From NCBI GenBank assembly GCA_024703855.1, contig CP087965.1, forward strand, positions 2,038,001 through 2,102,000: DNA of 64,000 nucleotides. The letters are read 5' to 3'. The position numbers and the translations under genes are program-made. Shown one piece after another: positions 34,742 to 46,497 of the stretch. Numbering within the stretch: the first letter of the stretch is position 1; each line of letters begins with the position of its first letter. The notes beneath the pieces were generated by a model that was given only the letters and a program-made list of their open reading frames with translations, was not told the DNA's origin and did not search any database. The stretch comes from Polaromonas sp. P2-4 (GTDB lineage Bacteria; Pseudomonadota; Gammaproteobacteria; Burkholderiales; Burkholderiaceae_C).

Positions 34742-35121
34742 CTTTTCCATCCCAGGATCAGGTCGTAAAACACCCATTCGAGCGTTTTGTCGGTAAGCCA
34801 CAAAAACAACGCCATCACCACCACAAAGACAAATACATAAGCCGTCATTTGCACGGCCTCTTTACGGGCTGGCCAGACGACTTTTTTAACTTCACGCCAG
34901 GAGTCACGCCCGAAAGCCACAAACTGCTTGCCGAGCTCGGACGACATGAAAACAATTACGGCCGCCACCAGACCTGCAATCAGGACAGCCCATTGGGCAA
35001 CCGGCCCCTGCTTGCCCAGCAGGTAAAACCCTACCAGCGAAGCCAGTACCAGCGCGACAGCCAGACCCAGCTTGGCCTTGTCTACATTGGTACTGACGGT
35101 TTCAACTTGAGAAGAGGCCAT
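34738..35121 (-). CDS. secE: preprotein translocase subunit SecE
   Basis: 127 aa with three transmembrane helices, the long proteobacterial form ([55 protein letters not shown]). The conserved amphipathic segment [18 protein letters not shown] precedes the last helix and clamps the SecY channel. Between tRNA-Trp and nusG as in most bacteria. Confidence 0.95.
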   Translation of the reverse strand: MASSQVETVSTNVDKAKLGLAVALVLASLVGFYLLGKQGPVAQWAVLIAGLVAAVIVFMSSELGKQFVAFGRDSWREVKKVVWPARKEAVQMTAYVFVFVVVMALFLWLTDKTLEWVFYDLILGWKR

Positions 35122-35266
35122 GGTTGCCAGATTTCCTGTTCAATCTTCATACGTCTTTTCAGACGCTTAAGCCCACCTGGAGCTTTTAACTCCCGGCGGG
35201 CTTGCTTGTTATCTTTTCAAACCACCTACGCTACCGAGGCGCTAGCTACACGCGTCAATAACCGGG

Positions 35267-35342
35267 TGGCAGGGGCAGTAGGAATCGAACCTACAACCTT
35301 CGGTTTTGGAGACCGACGCTCTGCCAATTGAGCTATACCCCT
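35267..35342 (-). tRNA. tRNA-Trp (CCA)
   Basis: 76 nt with encoded CCA, anticodon CCA in loop CTCCAAA, acceptor AGGGGTA/TGCCCCT. Located between tuf and secE, its usual place. Confidence 0.95.
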
Positions 35343-35372
35343 TCATCTCTTAATCAGTCGGGGACAGAGCAA

Positions 35373-35387
35373 AAAAGCTTTGCTTTT
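35373..35387 (-). terminator. candidate terminator after tuf
   Basis: Short minus-strand stem AAAAGC / GCTTTT continued by T residues, enclosed in a wider GGGGA..TCCCC pairing. Close downstream of the tuf stop and before tRNA-Trp. Confidence 0.4.
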
Positions 35388-35415
35388 CTTGGTCTATCCC
35401 CAAAAAACGAGTTTA

Positions 35416-36606
<1,191 letters not shown>

Positions 36607-36698
36607 TTCAACTCCGAAAAGTTACAAAAACCAGTCACCAACTCAATTAACCACAAAAGCCAGCGACAACACACAGCGCGCCGCGCCAGCTCAAAATA

Positions 36699-36773
36699 TG
36701 GTGCCCATTGCGGGAATCGGACCCACGACCTCTCCCTTACCAAGGGAGTGCTCTGCCACTGAGCCAAATGGGC
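36699..36773 (-). tRNA. tRNA-Thr (GGT)
   Basis: 75 nt, anticodon GGT in loop TTGGTAA, encoded CCA; acceptor GCCCATT/AATGGGC pairs fully. Confidence 0.95.
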
Positions 36774-36852
36774 TAAACCTAAAATCTTCTCAACACTCTC
36801 TCACTGCAACTCGGCACAAAATCAATCAGCAGAACCATAAAACAACCATCTA

Positions 36853-36926
36853 TGGAGCGGGAGACGGGAATCGAACCCGCGTCATTAGCTTGGAAGGCTA
36901 GGGTTCTACCATTGAACTACTCCCGC
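36853..36926 (-). tRNA. tRNA-Gly (TCC)
   Basis: 74 nt, anticodon TCC in loop CTTCCAA, encoded CCA; acceptor GCGGGAG/CTCCCGC pairs fully. Confidence 0.95.
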
Positions 36927-37048
36927 GCAGCTCTACTGACTACTGACACTAACTCACACCAAATCACCCTCAACCCAAAACATCTTGCGGCAAAACAACT
37001 TTACCGAATCCGCCTTGCGCCGGCCGCTTGCCAAAATCAATAAAAATC

Positions 37049-37134
37049 TGGTGGATGAGGCTGGATTCGAACCAGCGTAGGCGTTAGCCAACAGATTTAC
37101 AGTCTGCCCCCTTTAGCCACTCGGGCACCCATCC
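37049..37134 (-). tRNA. tRNA-Tyr (GTA)
   Basis: 86 nt with the long variable arm of a class II tRNA, anticodon GTA in loop CTGTAAA, encoded CCA. First gene of the tRNA-tuf cluster. Confidence 0.95.
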
Positions 37135-37416
37135 TTAAGCGAACCTCGGATTATGCCACGGTTTTATGTCAGCCGCCGAATAGATTGATGGCAAAACTTT
37201 TTAAATGGTTAAAAGTTACCGGCCAAGCCGCAGCACCGCCTTTGCTGCCGGGATTTGCCAGGCCCGCCGGCCTTAAGGCATGATGGGGCAAGCCCTCGCC
37301 AAACTGAAAAATCAAACCGGCTGGGACATGGATCTTGCCACTTTTCACGTTGCCCCTCAGACTGTCATGCCTCTTGCAACGCCGGTTGACTTAAGTCCAT
37401 CCACAAGCCACTCATC

Positions 37417-38514
37417 ATGAGCCAGCCATCCTCACCGCCCTCCACGCCGCCTGCCGTGCGTCGGGTCAATCTGGCCTTGCAAGGCGGCGGCTCGCATGGC
37501 GCTTTCACCTGGGGCGTGCTGGACACCTTGTTGCAGGACGAGCGCATTCAGATTGACGGCATCAGTGGTGCCAGCGCGGGTGCCGTGAATGCCGTGGCGC
37601 TGGCGCACGGATTTGCCGTTGCCGCGCAGGATGGCAGCAGCACACCCGCCCCGAGGGAGGCCGCACGCGCCTGCCTCAGCAAAATATGGCAGGGTATCGT
37701 AGCCATGAGCAACCTCGGCTCCATGGCGGAAAGCATCAGCCAAATGCTTTTGGGCAACTGGTCATCCGAGAAAGTGGGTGCAAACTTTTTTGGAAATGCC
37801 GTCAACCAATGGATGTCGCCTTACCAGTCCAACCCGCTGGACATCAACCCGCTGCGCAAACTGTTGGAGGACGAAATTGACTTCTCTGCCATCGCGCACC
37901 TGCAAACGCCCAAGGTGTTTGTGTCGGCCACCCATGTCACCACGGGACGGGCCGAGATTTTTTCAGGCAAGCGCCTGACCCTGCAGGCGGTGATGGCCTC
38001 AACCTGCCTGCCGACGCTGTTTCAGACCGTGGAAATCGATGGGCAACCCTACTGGGATGGTGGCTTTTCAAGCAACCCGCCCCTGCTGCCCCTGATCGAC
38101 CAGTGCGACAGCTGCGACATCATCGTGGTGCAAATCAACCCCCTGCACCGCGCCGAAACCCCAAAAACACCGCACGACATCATGGACCGGGTGAACGAAC
38201 TCACCTTCAACGCCAGCCTGCTGTGCCAGATGCGCGCCAGCGATTTCATCAACCGCCTGCTGGCCGACGGGCACCTGCAGGAAGGCGCCAAATACAAAAG
38301 CTTGCGGCTGCACTGCATTGACGGCGGCGAGGCGCTGGAAGATTTGCCGTCTTCCAGCAAGATGTCGGCCGACACGGCCATGATCGAAAAGCTGTTCGAG
38401 ATGGGCCAAGGGGCGGCCAAACGCTGGCTGCGCCGCCACTTTGAGGCGCTGGGCCAACAGGGCACGGTCAATATCCGGCGTGACTACATTGGCAGCCTGT
38501 CGCAGGAGTTTTAG
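37417..38514 (+). CDS. patatin-like phospholipase
   Basis: 365 aa, intact. Serine hydrolase with the patatin catalytic dyad: oxyanion loop LALQGGGSHGAFTWG, nucleophile serine in GISGASAGAVNA, and aspartate in YWDGGFSSNP. Substrate likely acyl chains of lipids; many relatives are linked to polyhydroxyalkanoate granules or membrane remodelling. No signal peptide, so cytoplasmic. Lies divergent from the tRNA cluster and convergent with ung; a short repeat separates the two stops. Confidence 0.85.
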   Translation: MSQPSSPPSTPPAVRRVNLALQGGGSHGAFTWGVLDTLLQDERIQIDGISGASAGAVNAVALAHGFAVAAQDGSSTPAPREAARACLSKIWQGIVAMSNLGSMAESISQMLLGNWSSEKVGANFFGNAVNQWMSPYQSNPLDINPLRKLLEDEIDFSAIAHLQTPKVFVSATHVTTGRAEIFSGKRLTLQAVMASTCLPTLFQTVEIDGQPYWDGGFSSNPPLLPLIDQCDSCDIIVVQINPLHRAETPKTPHDIMDRVNELTFNASLLCQMRASDFINRLLADGHLQEGAKYKSLRLHCIDGGEALEDLPSSSKMSADTAMIEKLFEMGQGAAKRWLRRHFEALGQQGTVNIRRDYIGSLSQEF

Positions 38515-38527
38515 CCGATTTCACGCG

Positions 38528-38583
38528 TCATTTTGGCATCCAGCCCATAGAGTACGGGCGCCACTAGCTATAAAAACAATAGC
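38528..38583 (+). repeat. short dispersed repeat S3
   Basis: Full-length copy: TTTTGGCATCCAGCCC, GTACGGGCGC, GCTATAAAAACAATAGC. Lies between the patatin stop and the ung stop; may act as a convergent terminator. Confidence 0.7.
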
Positions 38584-38587
38584 AAAA

Positions 38588-39324
38588 CTAGGGATTTGGG
38601 TGTTTTTCACGCCATTCGCGCGCCTGCGAAAAATGCCCGCAGCCCATGAAAGGCAAGGGCGGCCGCAGCGCCGACAGCGGCGAGGGGGTGGTTGGCCAGC
38701 AGCACCTTGTGGCGGCTGGTGTCGATCAGCGCAAGTTTGCTTTGCGCATGGGCCCCCCACAGCATGAACACCACAGGATGCTCGCCCGCTGATACCTGGC
38801 GGATCACGGTATCGGTCAAAATTTCCCAGCCCCGCCCGGCATGGCTGGCCGGACGCCCCTCCTCCACCGTCAGGCAGGTGTTGAGCAGCAGCACCCCTCG
38901 CCCGCCCAGCGCACCAGGCTGCCACCGGGCACCGGAAACGACGGCAGCGGCGTGCCCAGATCGCGCTGCAACTCCTTGAAAATATTGCGCAGCGACGGCG
39001 GCAGGCGCACGCCGGGTGCGACCGAAAAGGCCAGCCCCTCGGCTTGGCCCAGGCCGTGATAAGGGTCCTGCCCAAGGATGACCACCCGCACCTGATCGGG
39101 CGGCGTGAGTTCCAGGCGCGCAGCGGTTGGGGTGGAAAAATGACGGCGTTTTCAGCCAAGCGATTGCGCAGAAAATCCAACAAACTCCGGCCTGCAACAC
39201 TGGCAAAAAAAGCATCCGTCACGGGTCGCCAGCCGGGTGCTACGGGCCAGGCGGCAGGGTCTGCGCCACTCAGGCGGTCAGCCGCACCGGAGGCGGATGG
39301 CTCCCCAAACAAGGCGCTTTGCAT
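38588..39324 (-). CDS. ung: uracil-DNA glycosylase (frameshifted)
   Basis: Removes uracil from DNA. About 245 aa restored. Water-activating motif [20 protein letters not shown], uracil-binding [19 protein letters not shown], and the DNA-intercalation loop HPSPLSA with GCGHFS at the C-terminus (recovered only after removing an extra C near 38690). Other breaks near 39112 and 38905 lose one base each. Stop TAG 38588-38590. Starts 20 bp after the trpC stop, so the two are one operon as in related genera. Confidence 0.9.
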
Positions 39325-39344
39325 GACGGCGACCTGGCCTGAGC

Positions 39345-40145
39345 TTAAGCCCCAAACAGCTGCGCCAGCGCCACGCCCGGGTCGTCCGCGCGCATGAAGG
39401 CCTCGCCGACCAAAAGGCGTTAACTCCGGCCTCGCGCAGGCGCTGCACGTCGGCCGGGGTGGAAATGCCGGACTCGGTGACCAGCAGGCGGTCTACCGGC
39501 ACCTGGCTTACCAAGCCCAACGTGGTGTCCAGCGAGACTTCAAAGGTCTTCAGGTTGCGGTTGTTGATGCCGAGTAGCGGCGTTTTGAGCTTGAGCGCGC
39601 TTCAACTCGGCCTCGTCGTGCACCTCGACCAGCACCGCCATGTCCAGCGACATCGCCAGGGCTTCCATATCCTTCATCTGCGCATCGTCCAGGCAGGCGG
39701 CAATCAGCAAAATGCAGTCGGCCCCCATGACGCGTGATTCGTAGACCTGGTAGGCATCGACCATGAAATCCTTGCGCAGCACCGGCAAGGCGCATGAGGC
39801 CCTGGCCTGCTTCAGGTAGTCCACACTGCCCTGAAAAAACTGCTTGTCGGTCAGCACCGAGAGGCAGGCCGCGCTGATTTCTCCATCGCCCTCGGCATAG
39901 CTCTGGGCGATGTCGGCCGGAATGAAATCGGCCCGCAACACGCCTTTCGACGGGCTGGCTTTTTTGATTTCGGCAATCACGGCGGGTTTGCCCGCCGCGA
40001 TTTTCGCGCGCAAAGCGCCGACAAAGTCACGCGTCAGCACGCGTGACTCCGCGTCTTCGCGCATGATGGCCAAGGGCTTGCGTTTGATTGCAGCCGCGAT
40101 TTCTTCGTGCTTGACGGCAACGATTTGGTTCAGGATGTCAGACAT
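39345..40145 (-). CDS. trpC: indole-3-glycerol-phosphate synthase (frameshifted)
   Basis: Closes the indole ring in tryptophan synthesis. About 266 aa restored. Start [16 protein letters not shown]; substrate motifs [42 protein letters not shown] and [14 protein letters not shown]. Frame breaks near 39592 (two bases lost in a GCGCGC tract) and 39417 (one base). It is separated from trpD by an opposite-strand block of about 5 kb, which breaks the usual trpGDC order. Confidence 0.92.
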
Positions 40146-40430
40146 GGCCTATTGTTGCAGATGCTTGCCGGCGTCGGTGCCCGGGCCAGGCTCAGCCCGG
40201 TCGACCCCCTGCCCGCTGCTCAGAGGTGGGTTCAGCTACGGACGACGAGAACCGGCAGGAGAAGCACAAAACAGAACCGATATTCCAATAGTTTCTACTG
40301 ATGCAATTTATTCTTCGACTCCTAGAATCAATCGCAAGCATGAGGCATCAACGGCGTGGTGATGACGCTGCGGGGCTACGACCCGGCGCACGAGTGGATG
40401 CTGGCGAAATAAACCTTTTAACCACTAGCC
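40146..40430. other. intergenic region, trpC promoter side
   Basis: 285 bp between the divergent trpC and inositol-monophosphatase genes, so it should hold promoters for both. A short plus-strand reading just before the latter (MTLRGYDPAHEWMLAK, then TAA at 40409) looks like the C-terminus of a lost gene, but I do not recognise it. Confidence 0.4.
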
Positions 40431-41207
40431 ATGAACACACTGACCCAAGCCATTGAAGAGATTGTTCGTGCCGCCGGCAGCATGATGCGCGACGCCTTCA
40501 ACGACCCCGATAAACCCGCCTACTCGCTCAAAGGCCGGCAGGACTATCTGACCGTGACCGATGGGGCGGTCGAGCGTTTTGTGCGCGCCGAAATCGAGCG
40601 GCGCTTTCCGGGTGATGCGGTGCTGGGCGAAGAAGATGGCGGCGCAGTGAACGCCCAGCGGCTCTGGATTGTTGACCCGATCGATGGCACGGCGAATTTC
40701 GCGCGCCAGATTCCGCACTTTTGCATTTCCCTGGGCCTGCTGGTCGAGGGGCGGCTTGAAGCCGGTGCGATTTACGAACCGATGCACGATGAGCTGTTCA
40801 TCGCCCAGCGCGGCCAGGGCGCGTGGTGCAACGGCGAACGCATGCATGTGAGCGAGCTGGCGGAATTACCGGCCGCCACGATGGAAATCGGCTGGTCAGC
40901 GCGACTACCCGCCGCACCCTACCTGGCACTGGTTCTGCGCGGCATGGAAGCCGGTTGCTCGGTGCGCCGGGCCGGCTCGGGGGCGCTGGGCCTGGCCTAT
41001 GTGGCGGCCGGGCGCAGTGAGGCCTATGCCGAGGCGCACATCAATGCCTGGGACGTGGCCGCCGGCCTGCTGCTGGTGGAAGAAGCCGGTGGCCGCGTCA
41101 ATGACTTCTGGACGCCGGAGGCGCTGAGCCAGGGCAATCCGGTACTGGCCACCAACCAGCGGCTGGCCGCCGAACTAAGCGTTTTAACGGGTATCGACTT
41201 GAAGTGA
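40431..41207 (+). CDS. inositol monophosphatase family protein
   Basis: 258 aa, intact. Mg-dependent phosphatase fold with metal-binding GEEDGG, WIVDPIDGTANFARQIP and the C-terminal INAWDVAAGLLLVEEAGG. Family members dephosphorylate inositol phosphates, histidinol phosphate or nucleotide phosphates. Its position 74 bp before an ABC uptake operon suggests dephosphorylation of a compound linked to the transported ligand, but this is only contextual. Confidence 0.85.
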   Translation: MNTLTQAIEEIVRAAGSMMRDAFNDPDKPAYSLKGRQDYLTVTDGAVERFVRAEIERRFPGDAVLGEEDGGAVNAQRLWIVDPIDGTANFARQIPHFCISLGLLVEGRLEAGAIYEPMHDELFIAQRGQGAWCNGERMHVSELAELPAATMEIGWSARLPAAPYLALVLRGMEAGCSVRRAGSGALGLAYVAAGRSEAYAEAHINAWDVAAGLLLVEEAGGRVNDFWTPEALSQGNPVLATNQRLAAELSVLTGIDLK

Positions 41208-41280
41208 TGCTTGCTAACCTGCGTTGATCACCTTGTGTGGGTGACAGGCGTGTCCCTTCGAAAGATAAAGAGGCAAAACC

Positions 41281-42315
41281 ATGAAAACTTTTGGATTCAG
41301 ATCATTGGCGCTGGCTGTGATGGCCGTCGGCTCTTTCGCAAGCCAGACCGCCCATGCGGCGGACGAGCTGGTGGTGTATTGCAATGTGCAGGAAGAATGG
41401 TGCCGGCCCATGGTCACAGCTTTCGAGAAGGCCACTGGCATCAAGGTGTCCATGACACGCAAGAGCTCCGGCGAAACCTATGCCCAGATCAAGGCTGAAT
41501 CGGCCAACCCGCGCGGTGACATCTGGTGGGGCGGCACCGGTGACCCGCACCTGCAGGCGGCAGAAGAAGGCCTGACCGAAGTCTATCGTTCGCCCAAGCT
41601 GGCCGACCTGCAACCCTGGGCTGTGCGCCAGGCCGAGGCGTCCAAATACCGAACCGTCGGCATTTATGCGGGTGCGCTGGGTTATAGCTTCAACACGGTG
41701 GAGCTGGCCAAACGCAAGCTGCCTGAACCCAAATGCTGGTCCGACCTGATCAAGCCGGAGTTCAAGGGTGAGGTGCAGGTGGCCAATCCCAACTCCTCAG
41801 GAACGTCTTACACCCTGCTGGCCACGCTGGTGCAGCTCATGGGCGAAGACAAGGCTTTTGACTACATGAAGGCCTTGCACCGCAACATCAACCAGTACAC
41901 CAAGTCCGGCGCCGCACCAGCGCGTGCCGCCGCCACCGGCGAGAGCATCGTCGGCATCACCTTCCTGCATGACGCGGTGACCAATGCGGTGGCCGGCGCT
42001 CCGGTGAAAGTGGTGGCACCGTGCGAAGGCACCGGCTACGAAATCGGCAGCATGAGCATCATCAAGGGCGCCAAAAACCTGGAAAGCGCCAAGAAGTGGT
42101 ACGACTGGGCGCTGACGCCAGAAGCCCAGGCGATTGGCGGCGCGGCCCACTCCTACCAGGTGCCGTCCCACAAAAATGCGGCCTTGCCGCCCCAGGCGCC
42201 CAAGCTGACGGACATCAAGCTGATCGACTACAACTTTGCCAAGTTCGGCGCGTCGGCCGAGCGCTCACGCCTGCTGACCAAATGGGACAAGGAAGTCGGG
42301 GCCTTGCCCAAGTAA
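41281..42315 (+). CDS. ABC transporter substrate-binding protein, FbpA/ThiB-like
   Basis: 344 aa, intact, with a Sec signal peptide (SLALAVMAVGSFASQTAHA). Periplasmic binding protein of the iron(III)/2-aminoethylphosphonate/thiamine group: LVVYCNVQEEWCRPMVTAFE, GDIWWGGTGDPHLQAAEEGL, and the ligand-loop SGTSYTLLATLVQLM. Followed by a fused permease and an ATPase of the same family, so a complete importer. Iron(III), a phosphonate or another phosphorylated small molecule are all possible. Confidence 0.85.
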   Translation: MKTFGFRSLALAVMAVGSFASQTAHAADELVVYCNVQEEWCRPMVTAFEKATGIKVSMTRKSSGETYAQIKAESANPRGDIWWGGTGDPHLQAAEEGLTEVYRSPKLADLQPWAVRQAEASKYRTVGIYAGALGYSFNTVELAKRKLPEPKCWSDLIKPEFKGEVQVANPNSSGTSYTLLATLVQLMGEDKAFDYMKALHRNINQYTKSGAAPARAAATGESIVGITFLHDAVTNAVAGAPVKVVAPCEGTGYEIGSMSIIKGAKNLESAKKWYDWALTPEAQAIGGAAHSYQVPSHKNAALPPQAPKLTDIKLIDYNFAKFGASAERSRLLTKWDKEVGALPK

Positions 42316-42363
42316 GCCCGGCCAATCCATCGCGATGATTGATGCCCCCTTGAAGCGCTGCCT

Positions 42364-44284
42364 TTGAACACCCCAGTCATCCCCCCTGCGGCAAAACCGA
42401 AAACTTTTGCCGACCCTTATGGCTGGCTGCTGGCCGTGCTCGCCACCGGCACCGCCCTTCTGTTGATGCCCTGGACCCTGGCCTCCGGCTATGTGGCGCT
42501 GGGCTGCCTGCTGGCCGGCCTGGCCAGCTGGTTTGCCACGCGGGCCGGAGCGTTCAAGAGCGATTCCACCATCGCCGGCACCGTCTGCGTGGTCTCGCTG
42601 CTGCTGCTCATTTTTGTGGTGTACCCCATAGGCCGCATGCTGCTGGCGGCCTTCATCGACGATAAAGGGCAATGGGTGGTGCAGAACGCAATGGCGCGGT
42701 TCTTCAGCGACGACGTTTGGGGGACGGGCTGCATCGTCGGCAATGTGCGTTGCGGTGTCGCCATCAACTCGATGGTGCTGGCCATTCTGGCCGGGCTGGG
42801 CAGCACTTTTTTCGGCTTTGCGCTGGCCTTGCTGGCCGAGCGCGGTGGACGCCGCTTTCAGGCCGGGCTGCGCGTGCTGTCCATCCTGCCGGTCGTGACG
42901 CCGCCTTTTGTTATTGGCCTGGCCATCATCATCCTGTTTGGCCGCACCGGCATCGCCACGCAGTTGCTGAGCGACTGGTTCGATGTGCCGCGCTCACGCT
43001 GGATTTACGGCCTGCCCGGTGTGCTGCTGGCCCAGGTGATCTGTTTCACGCCGCTGGCTTTTTTGCTCATCAGCGGTGCGCTGCGGCTGGTGAGCCCGAC
43101 GCTGGAAGAAGCCGGACAGGTGTTGCGCGGCTCGCGCTGGCATGTATTTCGCACCGTGACCTGGCCGCTGGTGCGCCCGGCGATTGCCAACGCCTTCCTG
43201 CTCGGCTTTGTCGAAAGCCTGGCGGACTTCGCCAACCCGCTGGTGCTGTCGGGCAACTTCGAAGTGTTGTCCACCAAGATTTTCTTTGCCATCGCCGGCG
43301 CGCAGCACGATGCCCTCACGCGCCGCGATTCTGGCGCTCACGCTGCTGCTGCTGACCGTGGCCGTGTTCGCGCTGCAGCAGCGCTGGCTCGGCAACGCGT
43401 CCTACACCTCGGTAGGCGGCAAAGGTGACAGCGGTTTTCCTGCGGCGCTGCCCACGGGTGTGAAATGGGGCGCGATTGCGCTGGTGCTGCCCTGGACTGT
43501 GCTCACCGTGGTTTGCTACGGCATTATTTTGCTGGGCGGAGTGGTGAAAGACATTGGCCGCTTTGACCTCACGCCCTCGCTCGCGCACTTTGCGACCGGC
43601 TTTGGCATCGACTGGGGCGTGCGCGGCCTGGTCTTTACCGGCTCGGCCTGGGACAGCCTGTTCACCACGCTGGGCGTGGCGGCCGTGGCCGCGCCGGTGA
43701 CCACGGCGCTGGGCGTGCTGGCCGGCTATGTGGTGAGCCGCCATGCGTTCAAGGGCAGGCGCACCTTTGAATTCCTCACGATGGTGAATTTTGCCGTGCC
43801 GGGCACGGTGATCGGCGTGGCCTACATCGTGGCCTTCAACGTGCCGCCGCTGGAGTTCACCGGCACCTTTGCCATCATCGTGCTGTGCCTGACCTTTCGC
43901 AACATGCCCGTCGGTGTGCGGGCCACGGTGGCGGCCTTGTCGCAGCTGGACCACTCGCTGGACGAGGCATCGGCCACCCTGCGCGCCAGTACCTCACGCA
44001 CGTTTTTGCGCGTCATCCTGCCCTTGCTGCGCCCCGCCCTCATCGCCAGCCTGGTGTTCAGCTTTACCCATGCCATCACGGCGGTCAGCGCGGTGATTTT
44101 TCTGGCGACGGCCAAACACAATATGGCCACCGTCTATATCATGGGCCGCGTGGAGATCGGGGAATATGCGCTGGCCATCGCCTACTCGTCGGTGCTGATG
44201 GCCATCATGCTGGCCTGTGTGCTGATGATCCAGCGTTTCGTGGGCAGCGCCGAACTGGGTCGGCGACCGCTGATGGCAGCTTGA
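42364..44284 (+). CDS. ABC transporter permease, fused two-domain (frameshifted)
   Basis: About 640 aa from TTG 42364 when restored; both halves carry the permease EAA-type loop (EEAGQVLRGSRWHVFRTVTWP and DEASATLRASTSRTFLRVILP, each a cytoplasmic coupling helix) and six or so transmembrane helices, as in FbpB/ThiP. Breaks near 43320, where two bases are missing from ACGCGCC. Works with the binding protein upstream and the ATPase downstream. Confidence 0.85.
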
Positions 44285-44310
44285 TGGTTAAAGCTTATTA
44301 AAGGGGCGCA

Positions 44311-45399
44311 ATGACCCCCGTTACAGGAACAACAACTATGGCCCAGTCATCCACCGCGGTGGAGTTCAGCCAAGTCGCCAAGCGTTTTGGCAGGGTGATA
44401 GCCCTGCACCCGCTGGACCTGACCATTGCCAAAGGCGAGCTCGTGACCTTGCTGGGGCCGTCAGGCTGCGGCAAGACCACGCTGCTGCGCCTGATTGCCG
44501 GGCTGGAGCTCCCCTCGGAAGGCACCATCCGCATCGATGGGCGCAACGTCACCGGCACCTCGGCCAATCAGCGCGATGTCAGCCTGGTGTTTCAGTCCTA
44601 TGCGCTGTTCCCGCACATGAGTTCGCTGGAGAACGTCTGCTACGGCCTGCTGGCCTCGGGCATGAAGAAGGCGCAGGCGATTGAGCTGGCGCTGGCCAAA
44701 ATGGAGCTGCTGGGCATCGCCGACCTGGGCGCACGGCTGTCGTCGGAGCTCTCTGGCGGGCAGCAGCAGCGCGTGGCGGTGGCCCGCTCACTGGTGCTGG
44801 AGCCGGCCGTGCTGATGTTCGACGAACCGCTGTCCAACCTGGATGCGAAGCTGCGCCGCAAGGTGCGCCAGGACATCCACGATTTGCAGCAGAACCTGAA
44901 CCTGACCGTGGTCTATGTCACGCACGACCAGGAAGAGGCGCTGGCCGTGTCCGACCGGATTGTGGTGATGGAACAGGGCCGCATTGTCACCATAGGCAGC
45001 CCGCGCGAGCTTTACGAATCACCGGCCACACGTTTTGTGGCGGACTTCATTGGCGACGCCAACCTGATCGATGGTGAACTGACCAGCGCAAGCGGTCAGC
45101 GGGTTTTTCGTGCGGAGAATGTTGAAGTGACCGTGCTGCCTCCGGCAGACATGCCGGACGGCCCGGTGGCCCTGGCGATACGGCCCCACCGCATCCGCCT
45201 GGGCGCGGTCGCCGACGGCGTGCTCCAGGGCACCCTGCTGCGCCAGGCCTACCTGGGCAGCCGCATCGAGAGCCTGGTGGCCACGCCGCTGGGCGAGTTG
45301 CTGGTGTTTAGCGATGCCTTGCTGGCCACCCCCGAACCCGGGGCCGCCGTGGGTGTGTACTTTGCGCCGGGCGATGCCAGGGTGACGGCGCGCGGCTGA
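44311..45399 (+). CDS. ABC transporter ATP-binding protein
   Basis: 362 aa, intact. Start ATG 44311 with AAAGGGG upstream; a second ATG at 44338 is possible. Walker A GPSGCGKTT, Q-loop VFQSYALFPHM, signature LSGGQQQRVA, Walker B AVLMFDEPLSNLD, H-loop VTHDQEEAL, then a TOBE-type C-terminal domain. Energises the importer encoded upstream. Its stop is 20 bp from the converging trpD stop. Confidence 0.9.
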   Translation: MTPVTGTTTMAQSSTAVEFSQVAKRFGRVIALHPLDLTIAKGELVTLLGPSGCGKTTLLRLIAGLELPSEGTIRIDGRNVTGTSANQRDVSLVFQSYALFPHMSSLENVCYGLLASGMKKAQAIELALAKMELLGIADLGARLSSELSGGQQQRVAVARSLVLEPAVLMFDEPLSNLDAKLRRKVRQDIHDLQQNLNLTVVYVTHDQEEALAVSDRIVVMEQGRIVTIGSPRELYESPATRFVADFIGDANLIDGELTSASGQRVFRAENVEVTVLPPADMPDGPVALAIRPHRIRLGAVADGVLQGTLLRQAYLGSRIESLVATPLGELLVFSDALLATPEPGAAVGVYFAPGDARVTARG

Positions 45400-45418
45400 T
45401 TCACCGCGTCACCGAGGC

Positions 45419-46459
45419 TTATTCAGCGCGGCTGCTTGCCGCCACCAGCTGCGCCAGTTTGGCTTTGGCCGCGCCCGATTCGATGGCAACGCGCGCCTGG
45501 GCTATGCCCTCTTGCATCGAACCCGCCACGTTGGCCGCGTACAAGGCCGCCCCGGCATTGAGGATGACAATGTCGCGCGCCGCGCCTAGCTGGTTGTCGA
45601 GCACGCTGAGCAGCATGGCTTTGGACTGCTCGGGCGTTTCCACCCTGCAATGCGCGGTTGCTGGCCATCGGCAACTTGAAGTCTTCCGGGTGAATTTCGT
45701 ATTCGGAGATTTCGCCGTTTTTCAGCTCACCGACCACGGTCGCCGCGCCCAGGCTCACCTCATCCATGCCGTCCTTGCCGTAGACCACCAGCGCATGCTC
45801 GGCCCCCAGCCGCTGCAGCGCACGAATCTGGATACCGACCAGGTCGGAATGGAACACACCCATCAGGATGTTGGGCGCACTGGCCGGGTTGGTCAGCGGC
45901 CCGAGGATGTTGAAGATGGTGCGCACGCCCAGCTCCTTGCGGATGGGGGCAACATTTTTCATGGCCGGGTGGTGGTTGGGCGCAAACATGAAGCCCACGC
46001 CGACCTCTTCAATGCAGCGGGCGATGGCTTCGGGCGGCAAATTGATGTTGATGCCCAGCGACTCGATCACGTCGGCACTGCCCGACTTGCTGCTGACACT
46101 GCGCCCGCCATGCTTGCTGACCTTGGCCCCTGCTGCTGCTGCCACAAACATGGAGCAGGTCGAAATATTGAAGGTGTGCGAACCATCGCCGCCGGTGCCG
46201 ACGATATCGACCAAATGGGTTTTGTCAGCGACGTGGACCTTGGTGGAAAACTCGCGCATCACCTGCGCGGCCGCGGTGATTTCGCCAATGGTTTCTTTTT
46301 GACGCGCAGGCCGGTGATCAGCGCCGCCATCATCACCGGCGACATCTCGCCGCTCATGATCAGCCGCATGATGTGCAGCATCTCATCGTGAAAAATCTCG
46401 CGGTGCTCGATGGTGCGCTGCAGCGCTTCCTGCGGGGTGATTTTGTGGGTGCTCGGCAT
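45419..46459 (-). CDS. trpD: anthranilate phosphoribosyltransferase (frameshifted)
   Basis: Second step of tryptophan synthesis. About 347 aa restored. [18 protein letters not shown] start, PRPP-binding [18 protein letters not shown] and [18 protein letters not shown], anthranilate site [20 protein letters not shown]. Breaks near 46300 (A-run one short) and 45648 (extra G). Same strand as trpE-aroQ-trpG, but separated from trpG by lysE and threonine aldolase genes. Confidence 0.93.
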
Positions 46460-46497
46460 GATGGTCTCCTTACTCGCTTGTGTTTAAAGGGATGGGG